From Rhodothermia bacterium (lineage in GTDB: Bacteria > Bacteroidota > Rhodothermia > Balneolales > Balneolaceae): a stretch of DNA of 64,000 bases. The notes beneath the pieces were generated by a model that saw only the letters and a program-made list of their open reading frames with translations, had not been told where the DNA came from and searched no databases. This document shows positions 1-9,197 of this stretch, in pieces. Numbering within the stretch: the first letter of the stretch is position 1; every line of letters starts with the position of its first letter. The stretch spans positions 248,001-312,000 of the forward strand of contig JAUICM010000002.1 of assembly GCA_030427885.1 (NCBI GenBank). The letters run 5' to 3'. The position numbers and the translations under genes were made by a program.

Positions 1-3000
1 TGGAGCTAAAAATTCATCTAAATCTTCTGTATCAAGTTCTTGCAGCTTAGAAAAAGCATGTGGAAGATTCCTTTGAAGTTCGAAATACACACTCGAAATA
101 ATCGCAAAAGCAACCTTTTCACGTGCTCTTTTACGGACCCCAACATTTTCAGATATCAAATCAATGGAATTTGCTTGAATTGCTTTCCCTAAAATTGGAT
201 CAATTAGCTGTAGTTGTGACACTATGGTTTCAATAATTTTTGGCAATCCATGAAGTTCATCACGCAGTATCAATCTGAGCATAGAAATATTAATGGGAAC
301 TTCATAAGTATCATCATCTGGAGCTCTAAATTCTTTAGGCTTTAGCCGATTCCAATTACAAAAGACCCTTAGGTCACCAGTCAAAAATCTCCCATATTCT
401 GGACTTCCTTTTAAAATGTCTTCAAATATTCCAATAACGAATAACTCCAATTCATCTTCTGGTATTTGATCCTTGGCTTTTTTACTCCCATCATCAAACC
501 AGTATACTTCATCTAATTTAAATTCATGTGGAAACAAGGACACGTGTCCAAGACACCTACGTAGTAAAGGATTAAAATGCTTTATTAGCTTGTCATGTAA
601 CAAAGGTCTAATCAATACTCCGAGCCTTTTAGTAATCGTAAGTTTAATCTGTTCATCTATACTTTGCACCTCTTTTGAAGTCCTTAACCTACCATTATCT
701 TTATCATTATAACTTCTCAATCGAACCACATTTAGTACAATAAAATCCTCAATTGCTAAAACTGCTCTCTCAAGATTGTCTCCTTTTTCAAATTTCAATA
801 AAGACTCTGAGAACCAATCTAATGCCCCCTTTACACGCACTTGATAATCACCATCATCCTTTTGAACACCTGCCCTATTTAACATTCCAAAGTCAACTAT
901 TTCATGTAAAATACTGACCCAAAATGAGGCCATTTTATCTTTCATCTCATCTCGACGTCTGTCTACATACTGCATCAGCATGGAAAGAATATCATCTATA
1001 AATTTTATCCTTTCATCAAACGGCATTCGAGTATCTTTTAGAAGTATACTTGCTATTACTCCAGGCACTACTCTTGCTAAAAACAATCTTTGTTGAGGTC
1101 TATAATCAACCTTGGATTCACTATCATAATTTTCATCTATCAGATGCCCTTCTAAAGTAGATAGAAAAGCTTTGTATTTTGGTAGTACAGGGTTGTATCG
1201 AAAATTGTTAAGAAGATAATTTACAGCCAACAGGAAATTTAGTGGTCGATAACCTAATTCAACTAACCTGTACCCCGCTTCAATAAATTCAGAATCCTCT
1301 TTTGTATCTGCGTCTCCTTGAATTATTTCTAAGATATTTTCAGTTGTTAAAAAATCTACCGAAGAATATTCCTTATTTAACTGCGAGAACTCTTCACGAA
1401 GCTCATCAAATGGAAGAGGGTGATTAAACGGCCAAAGTAAATAGCCAATTACCCTATCATCAGTCCATAAATTCAGCTCTTTTGATTTTGCCAATTCTAA
1501 CAAACTTAGAGCCTGAGTGTTTGAGGATCTAAAGAAGAATGAATCTCTACTCGGAACTTCGATATCAGTTAAAACTTCAATGATATCTTCACTAACCAAA
1601 TTCTCAAGTTCGGATAGCTGATTTGAAGCCAATAATTTCATTCGCATCTCATTTTCAATGAGTGTAGCCTCCTTTATTAAATGTGCACTTCCAAATGGGC
1701 CGAGATGAATTTTCGGCCAAGGAGTTTCATTTTTGATCCAAGCTCTGTTTGCTACTGTTAATAAACCAGTCGCATTCCAGTGTTCGATTGAGAAAGCAGA
1801 GAAGACTACATTCTTAGGTAGTTCAACAGGGTCCGTGTTTCTCCAGCCTTCAAATCGTGAATTCTTGTTAGCTGCCAAATCTGCTTCATTCTCACCAATC
1901 AAACCATGATCTACTAACGATCGCAACAACTGTTTTGAAGATGTTAATGCTGATAATACTTCACTCTCTCCTTCCATGCCGTCGATTTTGTCTAAAATAA
2001 AACAGGCCTGATCTAATGAAAGTGATAAACCTAAATCAGAAACATGATTACCCAGTACCTCATGCAATTCTTGAGGCACCTCTGAAGAGTATTTATTCCA
2101 AAGATCTGCTGAATATTCTTGAATTACTGCATTGTCATTAAGCAAATTGAATAATTCATCGTAAGGGTACTTCTTGATTTCAAATAATACTTCTTCCTGT
2201 CGGGTGACAGCTCTTCTTAAATTCCGCAATTCTTTAGTTCTAAGAAAAAGGTTGTACCCTAAATCTTTTAGTTCTCTAATTATTCGATCTGTTTTAGAAA
2301 GGACACAGAGAGTGAGTAGCGCAGTTAAATCTAACAAAATCCCCTTTTCCCAACTCTCAAACTTGTGAATATAAGGCCACGGAGATTTGATTGAATGAGA
2401 AAAGCTATTCTTATAATAAATTTCGTCTGCTGCAGATGTCCAACCAATCCATTGTCTCCAAGGTTGACCATTTCTGGCAAAGGTATCTACATATGTCATC
2501 AGGTCATTCCGATGAAATGTGTTTAGAGCAGAAGTGAATTCGCTATTCCATTCGACAAATGCTTTAATACCCTCTTTTCCTCCCAGGTCCATTCTTACAG
2601 ACCCACCTGAGGCCAGTTCGTTTAATTGTTCAAAGTCACCTTTTTTGGTAACAGACATCGAAGGAATTGTTGCCCAATGCTTTGAAAAATATCGTTGTGC
2701 AACATTCTGTTTGCCTGCTAATCCAGCTGCCCTACCCATATGAAGGTATAGGAAGGAACTTGTCAACCCTGCCTTAAGCCTATAAGCCTTTGATAATAAA
2801 TTAAACGCCTTTCGACCTTCTTCGGGGGTTACATTTTCTCTAAATGTAATTGCCACTGCTAAGTTTGCGTTCAAATAAGGATCATCAGGAAATCTCTCTA
2901 TCCACTTATTTAGAATAGTATAGGCATCTGTACCTTTATTGTAATTCAAATAATATGTCGCTGCCTCATTTATATATCTTGGATCATTAGTTAAATCTGC

Positions 3001-5061
3001 AAGTTCTTCAAAAATTTGCGGGACCTCATTTACTCTTTCAGTCTCAATGAGACAATGTGCTATATATCTTAATGAGCTAATGTAAACCTTAGTTTCTGAG
3101 GATACTTCTTTGAGAACTTGGAAGGCATTATTAAAGTCTTTATCGGCTATTAGTGCTTCTGCATAAAGGATTTGGTTGGCATCCGTCGGTAGAAGCCTGT
3201 TAAGAATATTCACACTTTGATTTATCTCATCTAATAACTCTTGATTATTTTTTGCTGGTTCTTCCTCTCTTTTCTTTTTGATTTCATCAATTAATAAATC
3301 AATGTAGTAGCGCCTAAATTGTATACTTAATGGAAACTGACTAACAAGGACTTTTAATCTTTCGAATAAACTTTCAATACCTTTTTTTCTCTCAAGAATA
3401 CCAAGTTCAATCAGTGCTTTTGAGTGTTCATTTATTTCAGATAATCGCTGTAAAACCCTTTCTGCTTTATCTAAGTGTCCTTCTTGTATATAAAAATTAA
3501 TTAAGGACTGACCAGTTACATATTTTTCTTCTTTTGTTGATAGTTCAAAAGCAGCTTGAAAAAAGTGCTCAATGGATTCGAACTCCGCTTTTTCTGAGCC
3601 TTTCATTAACGAAACCGCATTGTTGTGTAGTTCAAGTGCTTTGGAAACTACACCCCTCTTAATTTCAAATTGATAGACTGCCTCATCATCTTCATTCAAT
3701 TCTTTAATAGCAATTTCTGTAGCCCGTATTGCCTCTTTCTCTTCAAGCATTGAATAAAACTTTAGCGCACTATCTAATAAGATTACAAGCCCTCTACGAT
3801 AGTTTACTTTTTTGCAAGAGGTGATTGCTGAATCAATATATTCACGTGTTTTTATGACTAATTCTGATCTATCAAGTTTTGGTGTTTCAATCATTCCAAA
3901 ACTTATTCTTCTTAGAAAATGAATCGCTATGTTTGCGATTTGTATCTTATGCAAAGGTTGGTCACCTGTAAACTCTTTGGCCCTAAAAATTTCTTGCTGA
4001 AATTCTATTGCTTCTTGTGATAGAGTGACATCATCATAATTCTCAATTCTTCCCAACAACCCTAAATAAATAATCCTAAAGTTATCGGTCTCATTATTTA
4101 TCCTTTTTAAGAGTTCTCCCCATTGGCTTTTGAGCATTAAAAGTTCCATTTCTGCTATTTCTAACTCTGTAAGTTCCCCTTCCTTCACAAGTGATTCGAA
4201 CTCAGATATTTTATTCAGGTTAAGTAAAACTTTCGATTCTAACCTCTTCAGCGATGGAGTTACAATTCCTTTGTTTTTAGCATCTAAATAATTCTCTTGG
4301 GCTTTGTGGAACTCACCTAAATTTGAATATAGAGATGCAAGTTTTAGTAATAATTCTACATGATGATCTCTAAATATTACCTCTGAAGAGGGGTTTGCCA
4401 CATAAATTTCATTCAGTTTATTTAATCTTGATTCTATTTCTCTTTGAGCGTCATGGAAAGCTCCCCTATCTAAAGATTGTTTAATTGAATTCCAGTCTTG
4501 TGTTGCAGAAAGAAATTCTTCTATTGCTTTTTTCTGAGGTTCATTATGAAAATTCAAGCTACCTATTAGATCAGTGATAGTGTCTTTATATTCATTGAAC
4601 TCACTCTCTAACTTTTCAATTATTTCTTCCTTCCCCTTTTTTATTTCATCCGACTGTTTATCAAAGCTCATTAATATGCGATTCGACAAAAGTACTGGTC
4701 CGTTAGGAGATTTAAGAAGCCCTTCGTTAATCTGTTTAAACAAATAGGCCAAGACTTCTTGGGCTTTTTTTTCTAATTGTGGAATACTTATAAATGATTC
4801 AACAGCTCTTGATACAATGAGTTCAACAGATTCCCCATTTTCTAATGCCTTAATAAAGCTGCTAAAGTACTTTGACTTGATCCATATTGTTAAATAATCT
4901 TTATACGCTTCTCTTCTTACAGTTGAGCTACTGAACTTTTTTGCAGTTTTGTTAGTAGCTCTCCAAAGAATTAGCTTTCCTCTTTTGGCATTTAATAGAG
5001 CACTTGCACCTTTCTCTCCTAAGGTGAGACTCAGAGCTACTGCAACATCGATTAGTGGCAT
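1..5061 (-). CDS. Giant TPR-repeat protein with PIN-nuclease-like segment (3' end outside window)
   Basis: The minus-strand frame stays open from an ATG at 5061 to the window edge, giving 1687 codons with no stop seen. The N-terminus begins MPLIDVAVALSLTLGEKG. Much of the first 900 residues reads as helical-hairpin repeats of TPR type, for example around residues 233-262 (LASLYSNLGEFHKAQENY), 508-556 and 690-735. Around residue 908 comes LLDLTALLTL with Asp911, and near 1198 LWTDDRVIG with Asp1201 and Asp1202. These two motifs resemble the first and last acidic motifs of a PIN-fold ribonuclease. The arrangement recalls the TPR-GreAB-C-PIN proteins proposed as bacterial conflict systems, but no clear GreAB-C domain can be seen. 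The rest, to residue 1687, is helical and unrecognised. It follows two replication-type HTH genes on the same strand by 99 bp. The open frame is certain; the nuclease assignment is an inference. Confidence 0.72.
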   Translation of the reverse strand, partial: MPLIDVAVALSLTLGEKGASALLNAKRGKLILWRATNKTAKKFSSSTVRREAYKDYLTIWIKSKYFSSFIKALENGESVELIVSRAVESFISIPQLEKKAQEVLAYLFKQINEGLLKSPNGPVLLSNRILMSFDKQSDEIKKGKEEIIEKLESEFNEYKDTITDLIGSLNFHNEPQKKAIEEFLSATQDWNSIKQSLDRGAFHDAQREIESRLNKLNEIYVANPSSEVIFRDHHVELLLKLASLYSNLGEFHKAQENYLDAKNKGIVTPSLKRLESKVLLNLNKISEFESLVKEGELTELEIAEMELLMLKSQWGELLKRINNETDNFRIIYLGLLGRIENYDDVTLSQEAIEFQQEIFRAKEFTGDQPLHKIQIANIAIHFLRRISFGMIETPKLDRSELVIKTREYIDSAITSCKKVNYRRGLVILLDSALKFYSMLEEKEAIRATEIAIKELNEDDEAVYQFEIKRGVVSKALELHNNAVSLMKGSEKAEFESIEHFFQAAFELSTKEEKYVTGQSLINFYIQEGHLDKAERVLQRLSEINEHSKALIELGILERKKGIESLFERLKVLVSQFPLSIQFRRYYIDLLIDEIKKKREEEPAKNNQELLDEINQSVNILNRLLPTDANQILYAEALIADKDFNNAFQVLKEVSSETKVYISSLRYIAHCLIETERVNEVPQIFEELADLTNDPRYINEAATYYLNYNKGTDAYTILNKWIERFPDDPYLNANLAVAITFRENVTPEEGRKAFNLLSKAYRLKAGLTSSFLYLHMGRAAGLAGKQNVAQRYFSKHWATIPSMSVTKKGDFEQLNELASGGSVRMDLGGKEGIKAFVEWNSEFTSALNTFHRNDLMTYVDTFARNGQPWRQWIGWTSAADEIYYKNSFSHSIKSPWPYIHKFESWEKGILLDLTALLTLCVLSKTDRIIRELKDLGYNLFLRTKELRNLRRAVTRQEEVLFEIKKYPYDELFNLLNDNAVIQEYSADLWNKYSSEVPQELHEVLGNHVSDLGLSLSLDQACFILDKIDGMEGESEVLSALTSSKQLLRSLVDHGLIGENEADLAANKNSRFEGWRNTDPVELPKNVVFSAFSIEHWNATGLLTVANRAWIKNETPWPKIHLGPFGSAHLIKEATLIENEMRMKLLASNQLSELENLVSEDIIEVLTDIEVPSRDSFFFRSSNTQALSLLELAKSKELNLWTDDRVIGYLLWPFNHPLPFDELREEFSQLNKEYSSVDFLTTENILEIIQGDADTKEDSEFIEAGYRLVELGYRPLNFLLAVNYLLNNFRYNPVLPKYKAFLSTLEGHLIDENYDSESKVDYRPQQRLFLARVVPGVIASILLKDTRMPFDERIKFIDDILSMLMQYVDRRRDEMKDKMASFWVSILHEIVDFGMLNRAGVQKDDGDYQVRVKGALDWFSESLLKFEKGDNLERAVLAIEDFIVLNVVRLRSYNDKDNGRLRTSKEVQSIDEQIKLTITKRLGVLIRPLLHDKLIKHFNPLLRRCLGHVSLFPHEFKLDEVYWFDDGSKKAKDQIPEDELELFVIGIFEDILKGSPEYGRFLTGDLRVFCNWNRLKPKEFRAPDDDTYEVPINISMLRLILRDELHGLPKIIETIVSQLQLIDPILGKAIQANSIDLISENVGVRKRAREKVAFAIISSVYFELQRNLPHAFSKLQELDTEDLDEFLAP

Positions 5062-5160
5062 ATTATTATTTCAGTTTCATATTTAATCAAATCCTATTAA
5101 CTAAGTATATATAAGTAATACATTTGATATTATGAATTGTATCTAATTTTCTATTACTAC

Positions 5161-6006
5161 TCACTTTAGATACTCTCTCATTGGATATCCATCTTTATCC
5201 CACTTACCCTCACAAATTTTAAAATCACTTTCGTCGTATCCTTTATTGAATTTCAAATCTAACATTTCTGAATAAGTATAGAGTCTTTTCGGTACTCGAT
5301 TCAAATCTGTTCTTATAGTATCCGGGTAATGAAAAAAGCTTTTAGGGTTATTTAACAAATACGGTTTTCTATCCCGGTAGTAATCTGCTTCCAACCTATT
5401 CTCCATTGCCTTGATGATTTCATCTACAGAAAATTCATTTATGGATTCATGGATTTTCTTGCAAAGATTACTGTCTCCGTAATTGACTTTTTGAGTAAAT
5501 TTATTATTCCAGGCTTCAACTACTTTTACAAATGAATCATCAAAATTAAAATCACTACTAGTAGTAGTTTCTTTAGGTTTATTTTGATCTTTCTTTTGAG
5601 TGTCTACTTTTTGGACTAGTTGCCGGTCTGAATTTTGAACTGGTTGTGGTTCAATCATCAAACCAGGATTTGATTCTTGGACCGCTCCTTTTTCGGGCAT
5701 CAGCTTTGAAAAATTCAATCCGTACTTATTGGTACTGCTGGTTCTTTCTTTAATTATTAAATGACGTTTTTCCAGATTCTTAAGAGCTTTGGTTATAGTT
5801 GATCTAGAACACCCAGTTATCTCTTGGAATGTAGAAAGCGCTATGCCATCCTTGGATTTACCAAAGCCTAATGTCTTTCTACAAATAGCTACAATCGTTA
5901 GTAATTCAGCTCCACTTAAATTTTTCATATGATTATCTAGAATCATATTGGGAAGCTTAGTAAATCCCAGCTTATTAATTATGGCATTAAGTTCTTTTCT
6001 ACTCAT
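5161..6006 (-). CDS. Winged-helix replication-initiator-like protein (phage O/DnaD type)
   Basis: A 281-aa protein. Residues about 13-100 form a winged helix resembling the N-terminal domain of phage replication protein O: a FTKLPNMILDN start, then a recognition-helix region STFQEITGCSRSTITKAL and a wing ending KERTSSTNKYGLNFSKL. A Gln/Lys-rich linker (about 105-150) leads to a C-terminal helical region with a WNNKF motif near 170. This suggests a DNA-binding protein acting in element replication or its control, although no helicase or primase gene is visible. Its ATG overlaps the stop of the upstream HTH gene by 4 bp, so the two are probably translationally coupled. The two proteins share the same overall plan, as if tandemly duplicated. 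Confidence 0.6.
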   Translation of the reverse strand: MSRKELNAIINKLGFTKLPNMILDNHMKNLSGAELLTIVAICRKTLGFGKSKDGIALSTFQEITGCSRSTITKALKNLEKRHLIIKERTSSTNKYGLNFSKLMPEKGAVQESNPGLMIEPQPVQNSDRQLVQKVDTQKKDQNKPKETTTSSDFNFDDSFVKVVEAWNNKFTQKVNYGDSNLCKKIHESINEFSVDEIIKAMENRLEADYYRDRKPYLLNNPKSFFHYPDTIRTDLNRVPKRLYTYSEMLDLKFNKGYDESDFKICEGKWDKDGYPMREYLK

Positions 6007-6611
6007 TCGTGCACCCCAAATAGTTCTTTAAGATCTTCTTCTGTATACGACAGATCTATATTTTCATTATTTATATACCCTTGTAATGCTTTTAGAGCTT
6101 TTTCTCCCGAAACGGAGTTCATGAATGTTTGAACACATTTTTTATGCAGTTCATTAGCTGGATTCAGATAAATTGACATGTACTTATTCCACAGTTGGAA
6201 TAAATTCCCCTCACCTGGTGTAATTCCTATCCTTCTACGATTTACTTCTTCTACTACCACCCTGCTATTTATTACACTCTTGCAGGCTTTCTCTTCCTCA
6301 GATTGTATCAATGAGATTTTTAGTATCTCAAGTCTGTTAATTGAATATCTAAATGGCTTTTCGTTTTCATTTACTTCAATCAGGCTTAGACTCCTTAATC
6401 TTTTAAGTCCGATAACTAATGTTTTTCTGGAAAGTCCTGTAATAAAACCAAGATCATCTATACTTAGGGGTACGGAATTCAAATTCTTTCCAACTGTCAA
6501 GTGGTTTATCAGTAGCATTAACTTCAGTTCAGAATTATTCAACTTGGGTAAGTTGAATACAAGAGTATCTAGGACTCTTTCATAGAATGTTTTCACTTCA
6601 GATTCTTGCAT
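6003..6611 (-). CDS. Winged-helix DNA-binding protein, paralogue-like to its downstream neighbour
   Basis: A 202-aa protein with a winged-helix segment at about residues 20-95 (SIDDLGFITGLSRKTLVIGL, followed by a wing FRYSINRLE). The C-terminal half contains LWNKYMSIYL and a helix-rich tail, matching the WN-plus-helices plan of the next gene. It is likely a DNA-binding replication or regulatory protein of the integrative element; no enzymatic motif is visible. It starts 4 bp after the stop of the small HTH gene and overlaps the next gene by 4 bp, so three genes form a tight operon. Composition is AT-rich like the rest of the region. Confidence 0.55.
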   Translation of the reverse strand: MQESEVKTFYERVLDTLVFNLPKLNNSELKLMLLINHLTVGKNLNSVPLSIDDLGFITGLSRKTLVIGLKRLRSLSLIEVNENEKPFRYSINRLEILKISLIQSEEEKACKSVINSRVVVEEVNRRRIGITPGEGNLFQLWNKYMSIYLNPANELHKKCVQTFMNSVSGEKALKALQGYINNENIDLSYTEEDLKELFGVHE

Positions 6612-6615
6612 AGTG

Positions 6616-6873
6616 TTACCTCAGGTGAAACATTCGTTCAATAACAGTTCTTTCGAAGTACTTTCTTCTACTTCCGCCAAACCTAATTGATGGGATATAT
6701 CTGGGATTGTCTTTCTCCAAGTTTGATCTGTTTAAAATGGTTCTATGATCTAAGCCTGTCAGATCCTGAACTTCTTTTGCTGAGATATACTTCTTTGCAT
6801 TTATTCGGTGGGCTGATGAATTGAGCAACAGATCAAGTTTACTCTCAATTCGTTCTAAGGTTGTTTCACTCAT
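6616..6873 (-). CDS. Small excisionase-like HTH protein
   Basis: An 85-aa basic protein. After a short coiled N-terminus (ERIESKLDLLLNS) it has an HTH region, KYISAKEVQDLTGLDHRTIL, followed by a wing-like segment ending IRFGGSRRKYFERTVIERMF. This layout is typical of MerR-like or excisionase-like helix-turn-helix proteins encoded beside tyrosine integrases. It is the first gene of the minus-strand operon that continues into the two winged-helix genes. A 201-bp AT-rich gap separates it from the integrase transcription unit and probably holds its promoter. Likely role: directionality factor or regulator of the element (inference). Confidence 0.6.
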   Translation of the reverse strand: MSETTLERIESKLDLLLNSSAHRINAKKYISAKEVQDLTGLDHRTILNRSNLEKDNPRYIPSIRFGGSRRKYFERTVIERMFHLR

Positions 6874-7074
6874 TTTTCTATTTGTTAATTAGTGATTGTC
6901 TGTCACCAACTTATGCTCACAAATAGAATAATTTCAATTGTTTGAAAAATATATTTCTAAAGCTGTTTTACAGAAATGCAAAGATTATTATTAGAAACCA
7001 GCATGGTTTTAATAGAAAATCGGGAAAAACTATTAGACAAAATTTTTATAAAAAAAACTTCCTGAGAGTAGGAT

Positions 7075-7806
7075 TTAATTCTTAGTGTACTTTTCATTTT
7101 CGTGGTTTATCCATGAGTTTACTCTGTTGTTAATCGTGCTTCTTTCATCAATTATCATTCCACCTTCATTAATCACTACACTCTCTTTTATCCATTTCTT
7201 TAGCTTCTTCCTATCAAATGAATTTTCAATATTATTCTTATAGTACTCACAAGCTTTTGGTACGGATTCGAATTCGAAAATCCTTTTGTAAACTCCATCC
7301 AAGAGTACGTCTCGTTGAACCTCATCAAAAACCTCTCTTTTTATTATTGCTTTTCCAAGCTTTTCAAATAATTTTATTATCCGTTTAATGTATTGATCTG
7401 ACATTGAACATAATATTAGACTCCCCTCTTCTTCCTGATTTTTAATCAATGAAAGGTTTCCAAATATTTCGTCCAGATTCTTTTTAATATTCTTTTCGAG
7501 AGTAACAGTACGATATAATTTCCCTTCGTAGTTTCTAAACGAAAACAGAATCTCATTTTTTAGTGATTTAATTAAATCATCTAAGACCTTTTTCTTTGCT
7601 TTAAATTTTTCTGACAGAATATCCTCTTCATTTGCTTTTAAATATTCTTTGCGCTCTTTATTCTTAGTCTCTAAAACTAATTCCATCTCATTAAGAATGT
7701 ACATTGTAACATTGAACAAAGGTGGTTGATAATCCAACCTTCTATTCATTTCGAATAGTGAATAAGTAATATTCACTATAAGACTAATATTGCTTTCATT
7801 TTTCAT
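7075..7806 (-). CDS. Unknown protein translationally coupled to the integrase
   Basis: A 243-aa, Lys/Glu-rich, probably cytoplasmic helical protein that I do not recognise. No signal peptide, membrane segment or catalytic motif is obvious. Residues about 50-85 (KNKERKEYLKANEEDIL and the following Lys-rich stretch) have coiled-coil character. Its ATG overlaps the integrase stop codon by 4 bp, so the two are co-translated and may act together, for example as an integrase accessory or regulatory factor. Downstream (7045-7070) the minus strand has a weak TCCT/AGGA hairpin followed by a T-run, a possible terminator. Confidence 0.5.
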   Translation of the reverse strand: MKNESNISLIVNITYSLFEMNRRLDYQPPLFNVTMYILNEMELVLETKNKERKEYLKANEEDILSEKFKAKKKVLDDLIKSLKNEILFSFRNYEGKLYRTVTLEKNIKKNLDEIFGNLSLIKNQEEEGSLILCSMSDQYIKRIIKLFEKLGKAIIKREVFDEVQRDVLLDGVYKRIFEFESVPKACEYYKNNIENSFDRKKLKKWIKESVVINEGGMIIDERSTINNRVNSWINHENEKYTKN

Positions 7807-8981
7807 TCGTCTATTCCTTTTATCGCATCAGAAATATTCTTTGTATCCAAATGTTCATAGATCATAGTTGTATTTATTGAAGCATGACCCATTATTTTTT
7901 GGACCATTACTGCAGGAACTCCCTTTGCTAATAAATCAGTAGCACAAGAATGTCTTAATCCATGTAGAGTAACGGTATCAGGAACTTCAGGTGCTAGCTT
8001 TACAAATTTCTTAAATGATTTCGACAAAGCTAACGAATCCATTTGATGCCATTCATCAAGTCCGGTAGCACTTGGAAACACATATCCATCATTCGGCTTA
8101 CCTTGATCCAGATACCATTTGTGAATATGCGGAAATAAAGGTTTTCGAATTGGTATGATTCTTTCTTTTCCAGATTTGGTTGTATTGGTATCTGAGTTAG
8201 TAATCTTAATTACTCCAAAATCATCACTGCTATCTTTTTGTTCGGAGAAGAAAACATCTTTCCATGTTAGATTTACTGCTTCTTTAGCCCTTAGTCCACA
8301 ATAATAAATCAGATTAATCATAGGTTTAAACCATAGTCTCTCCTGTTCTGGTTTTGTAATAAACCTTTTCTTCTTCATTTCTTTTAAGTGCTTATCAAAT
8401 GCTTCAAAAACTTGTTCCAGTTCATTTCTGCTAACGGTTTTTTGAGTGATCTTTTGTGGAATACGTGGAGCTTTAATATTCTCTGTAATATCGGTTCTTA
8501 AAATATGAGTTTCTTCCAACCAGCTGAAGAAAACTTTTAAGTGCCTCAAATAACTTACCTGAGTTGCTGGTGCTAAATCCGATCTAAAACAAAAGGACCT
8601 AATATCGGATTCCAGGATCTCGGTCACAGGCATCGTTCTTCCTAACTGATCCATCAGCATATCAAGATGCTTTCTGTAATTCTTTTTAGTTCTCTTGTTG
8701 GCCTGACTTCGTTGATCTATAAATTGTTTAGAAGCTTCTTCTAAAGGAACATATTTTCCAACCAGGCTTTGCCTTTTTCTATCTGCTTCTAATTTTGGGG
8801 TCCAGCCATTGAAGGGATCAATTTCCCCTCGTTCGAACTTTTCTTCATACTCTATTAAAAGTTTTTCAGCTTCTCTTTTTTGGGTTGTTCCTAAACTCAG
8901 ACTCTTTCTCTTTCTTTTATTCCCTACCGTTCTAGAGAATCTGATATAATAGAGATTCCCTCTTTTCTTCAAACCAGCCAT
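7803..8981 (-). CDS. int: Tyrosine recombinase (phage-type integrase)
   Basis: A 392-aa site-specific recombinase. The N-terminal ~60 residues (GNLYYIRFSRTVGNKRKRKS) look like an Arm-type DNA-binding domain, followed by a SAM-like core-binding domain (about 85-175). The catalytic domain has Arg in YYCGLRAKEAVNL, the HxxR box in LHGLRHSCATDLL, and the His and nucleophilic Tyr in IMGHASINTTMIYEHLD. The catalytic set appears intact. It lies with its 5' end about 217 bp from the 3' end of a tRNA gene, the usual position for integration into tRNA. It is followed by a coupled unknown gene. It probably catalyses integration and excision of the AT-rich element to its left. Confidence 0.93.
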   Translation of the reverse strand: MAGLKKRGNLYYIRFSRTVGNKRKRKSLSLGTTQKREAEKLLIEYEEKFERGEIDPFNGWTPKLEADRKRQSLVGKYVPLEEASKQFIDQRSQANKRTKKNYRKHLDMLMDQLGRTMPVTEILESDIRSFCFRSDLAPATQVSYLRHLKVFFSWLEETHILRTDITENIKAPRIPQKITQKTVSRNELEQVFEAFDKHLKEMKKKRFITKPEQERLWFKPMINLIYYCGLRAKEAVNLTWKDVFFSEQKDSSDDFGVIKITNSDTNTTKSGKERIIPIRKPLFPHIHKWYLDQGKPNDGYVFPSATGLDEWHQMDSLALSKSFKKFVKLAPEVPDTVTLHGLRHSCATDLLAKGVPAVMVQKIMGHASINTTMIYEHLDTKNISDAIKGIDE

Positions 8982-9072
8982 AATTCTGAGATTTAGTTTT
9001 TAAAAATATCTGAAGTACAACAAATGAAACGAATTCACCATACGTAGAGTGCACCCCTTTTTGTACCCCCTA

Positions 9073-9091
9073 TTTACACAATTTGTGTGTA
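9073..9091. promoter_or_regulatory. Near-palindrome upstream of the integrase
   Basis: The sequence TTTACACA-AT-TTGTGTGTAA is an imperfect dyad about 90 bp upstream of the integrase start. It could be an operator or an integrase arm site. Only the symmetry is seen; the role is a guess. Confidence 0.25.
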
Positions 9092-9145
9092 AAAATGAAA
9101 TTCTTTCATTTTGAGAATTACATCTTATTTGACCAAATCTCATAA

Positions 9146-9180
9146 AAAAAGCCTCTAAATGTATTATTTAGAGGCTTTTT
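9146..9180. terminator. Bidirectional rho-independent terminator
   Basis: A perfect 15-bp inverted repeat: AAAAAGCCTCTAAAT (9146-9160), a 5-nt loop, and ATTTAGAGGCTTTTT (9166-9180). Each strand ends in a T-run, so it can stop transcription both ways. It lies just downstream of the minus-strand tRNA and upstream of the integrase, insulating the two. Confidence 0.8.
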
Positions 9181-9197
9181 ACGCTGTTTTTAAAAAG

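Noticed and set aside
473-2743. Short rightward reading frames inside the giant TPR gene
   Set aside because: They lie opposite a continuous 1687-codon frame and show no family features.
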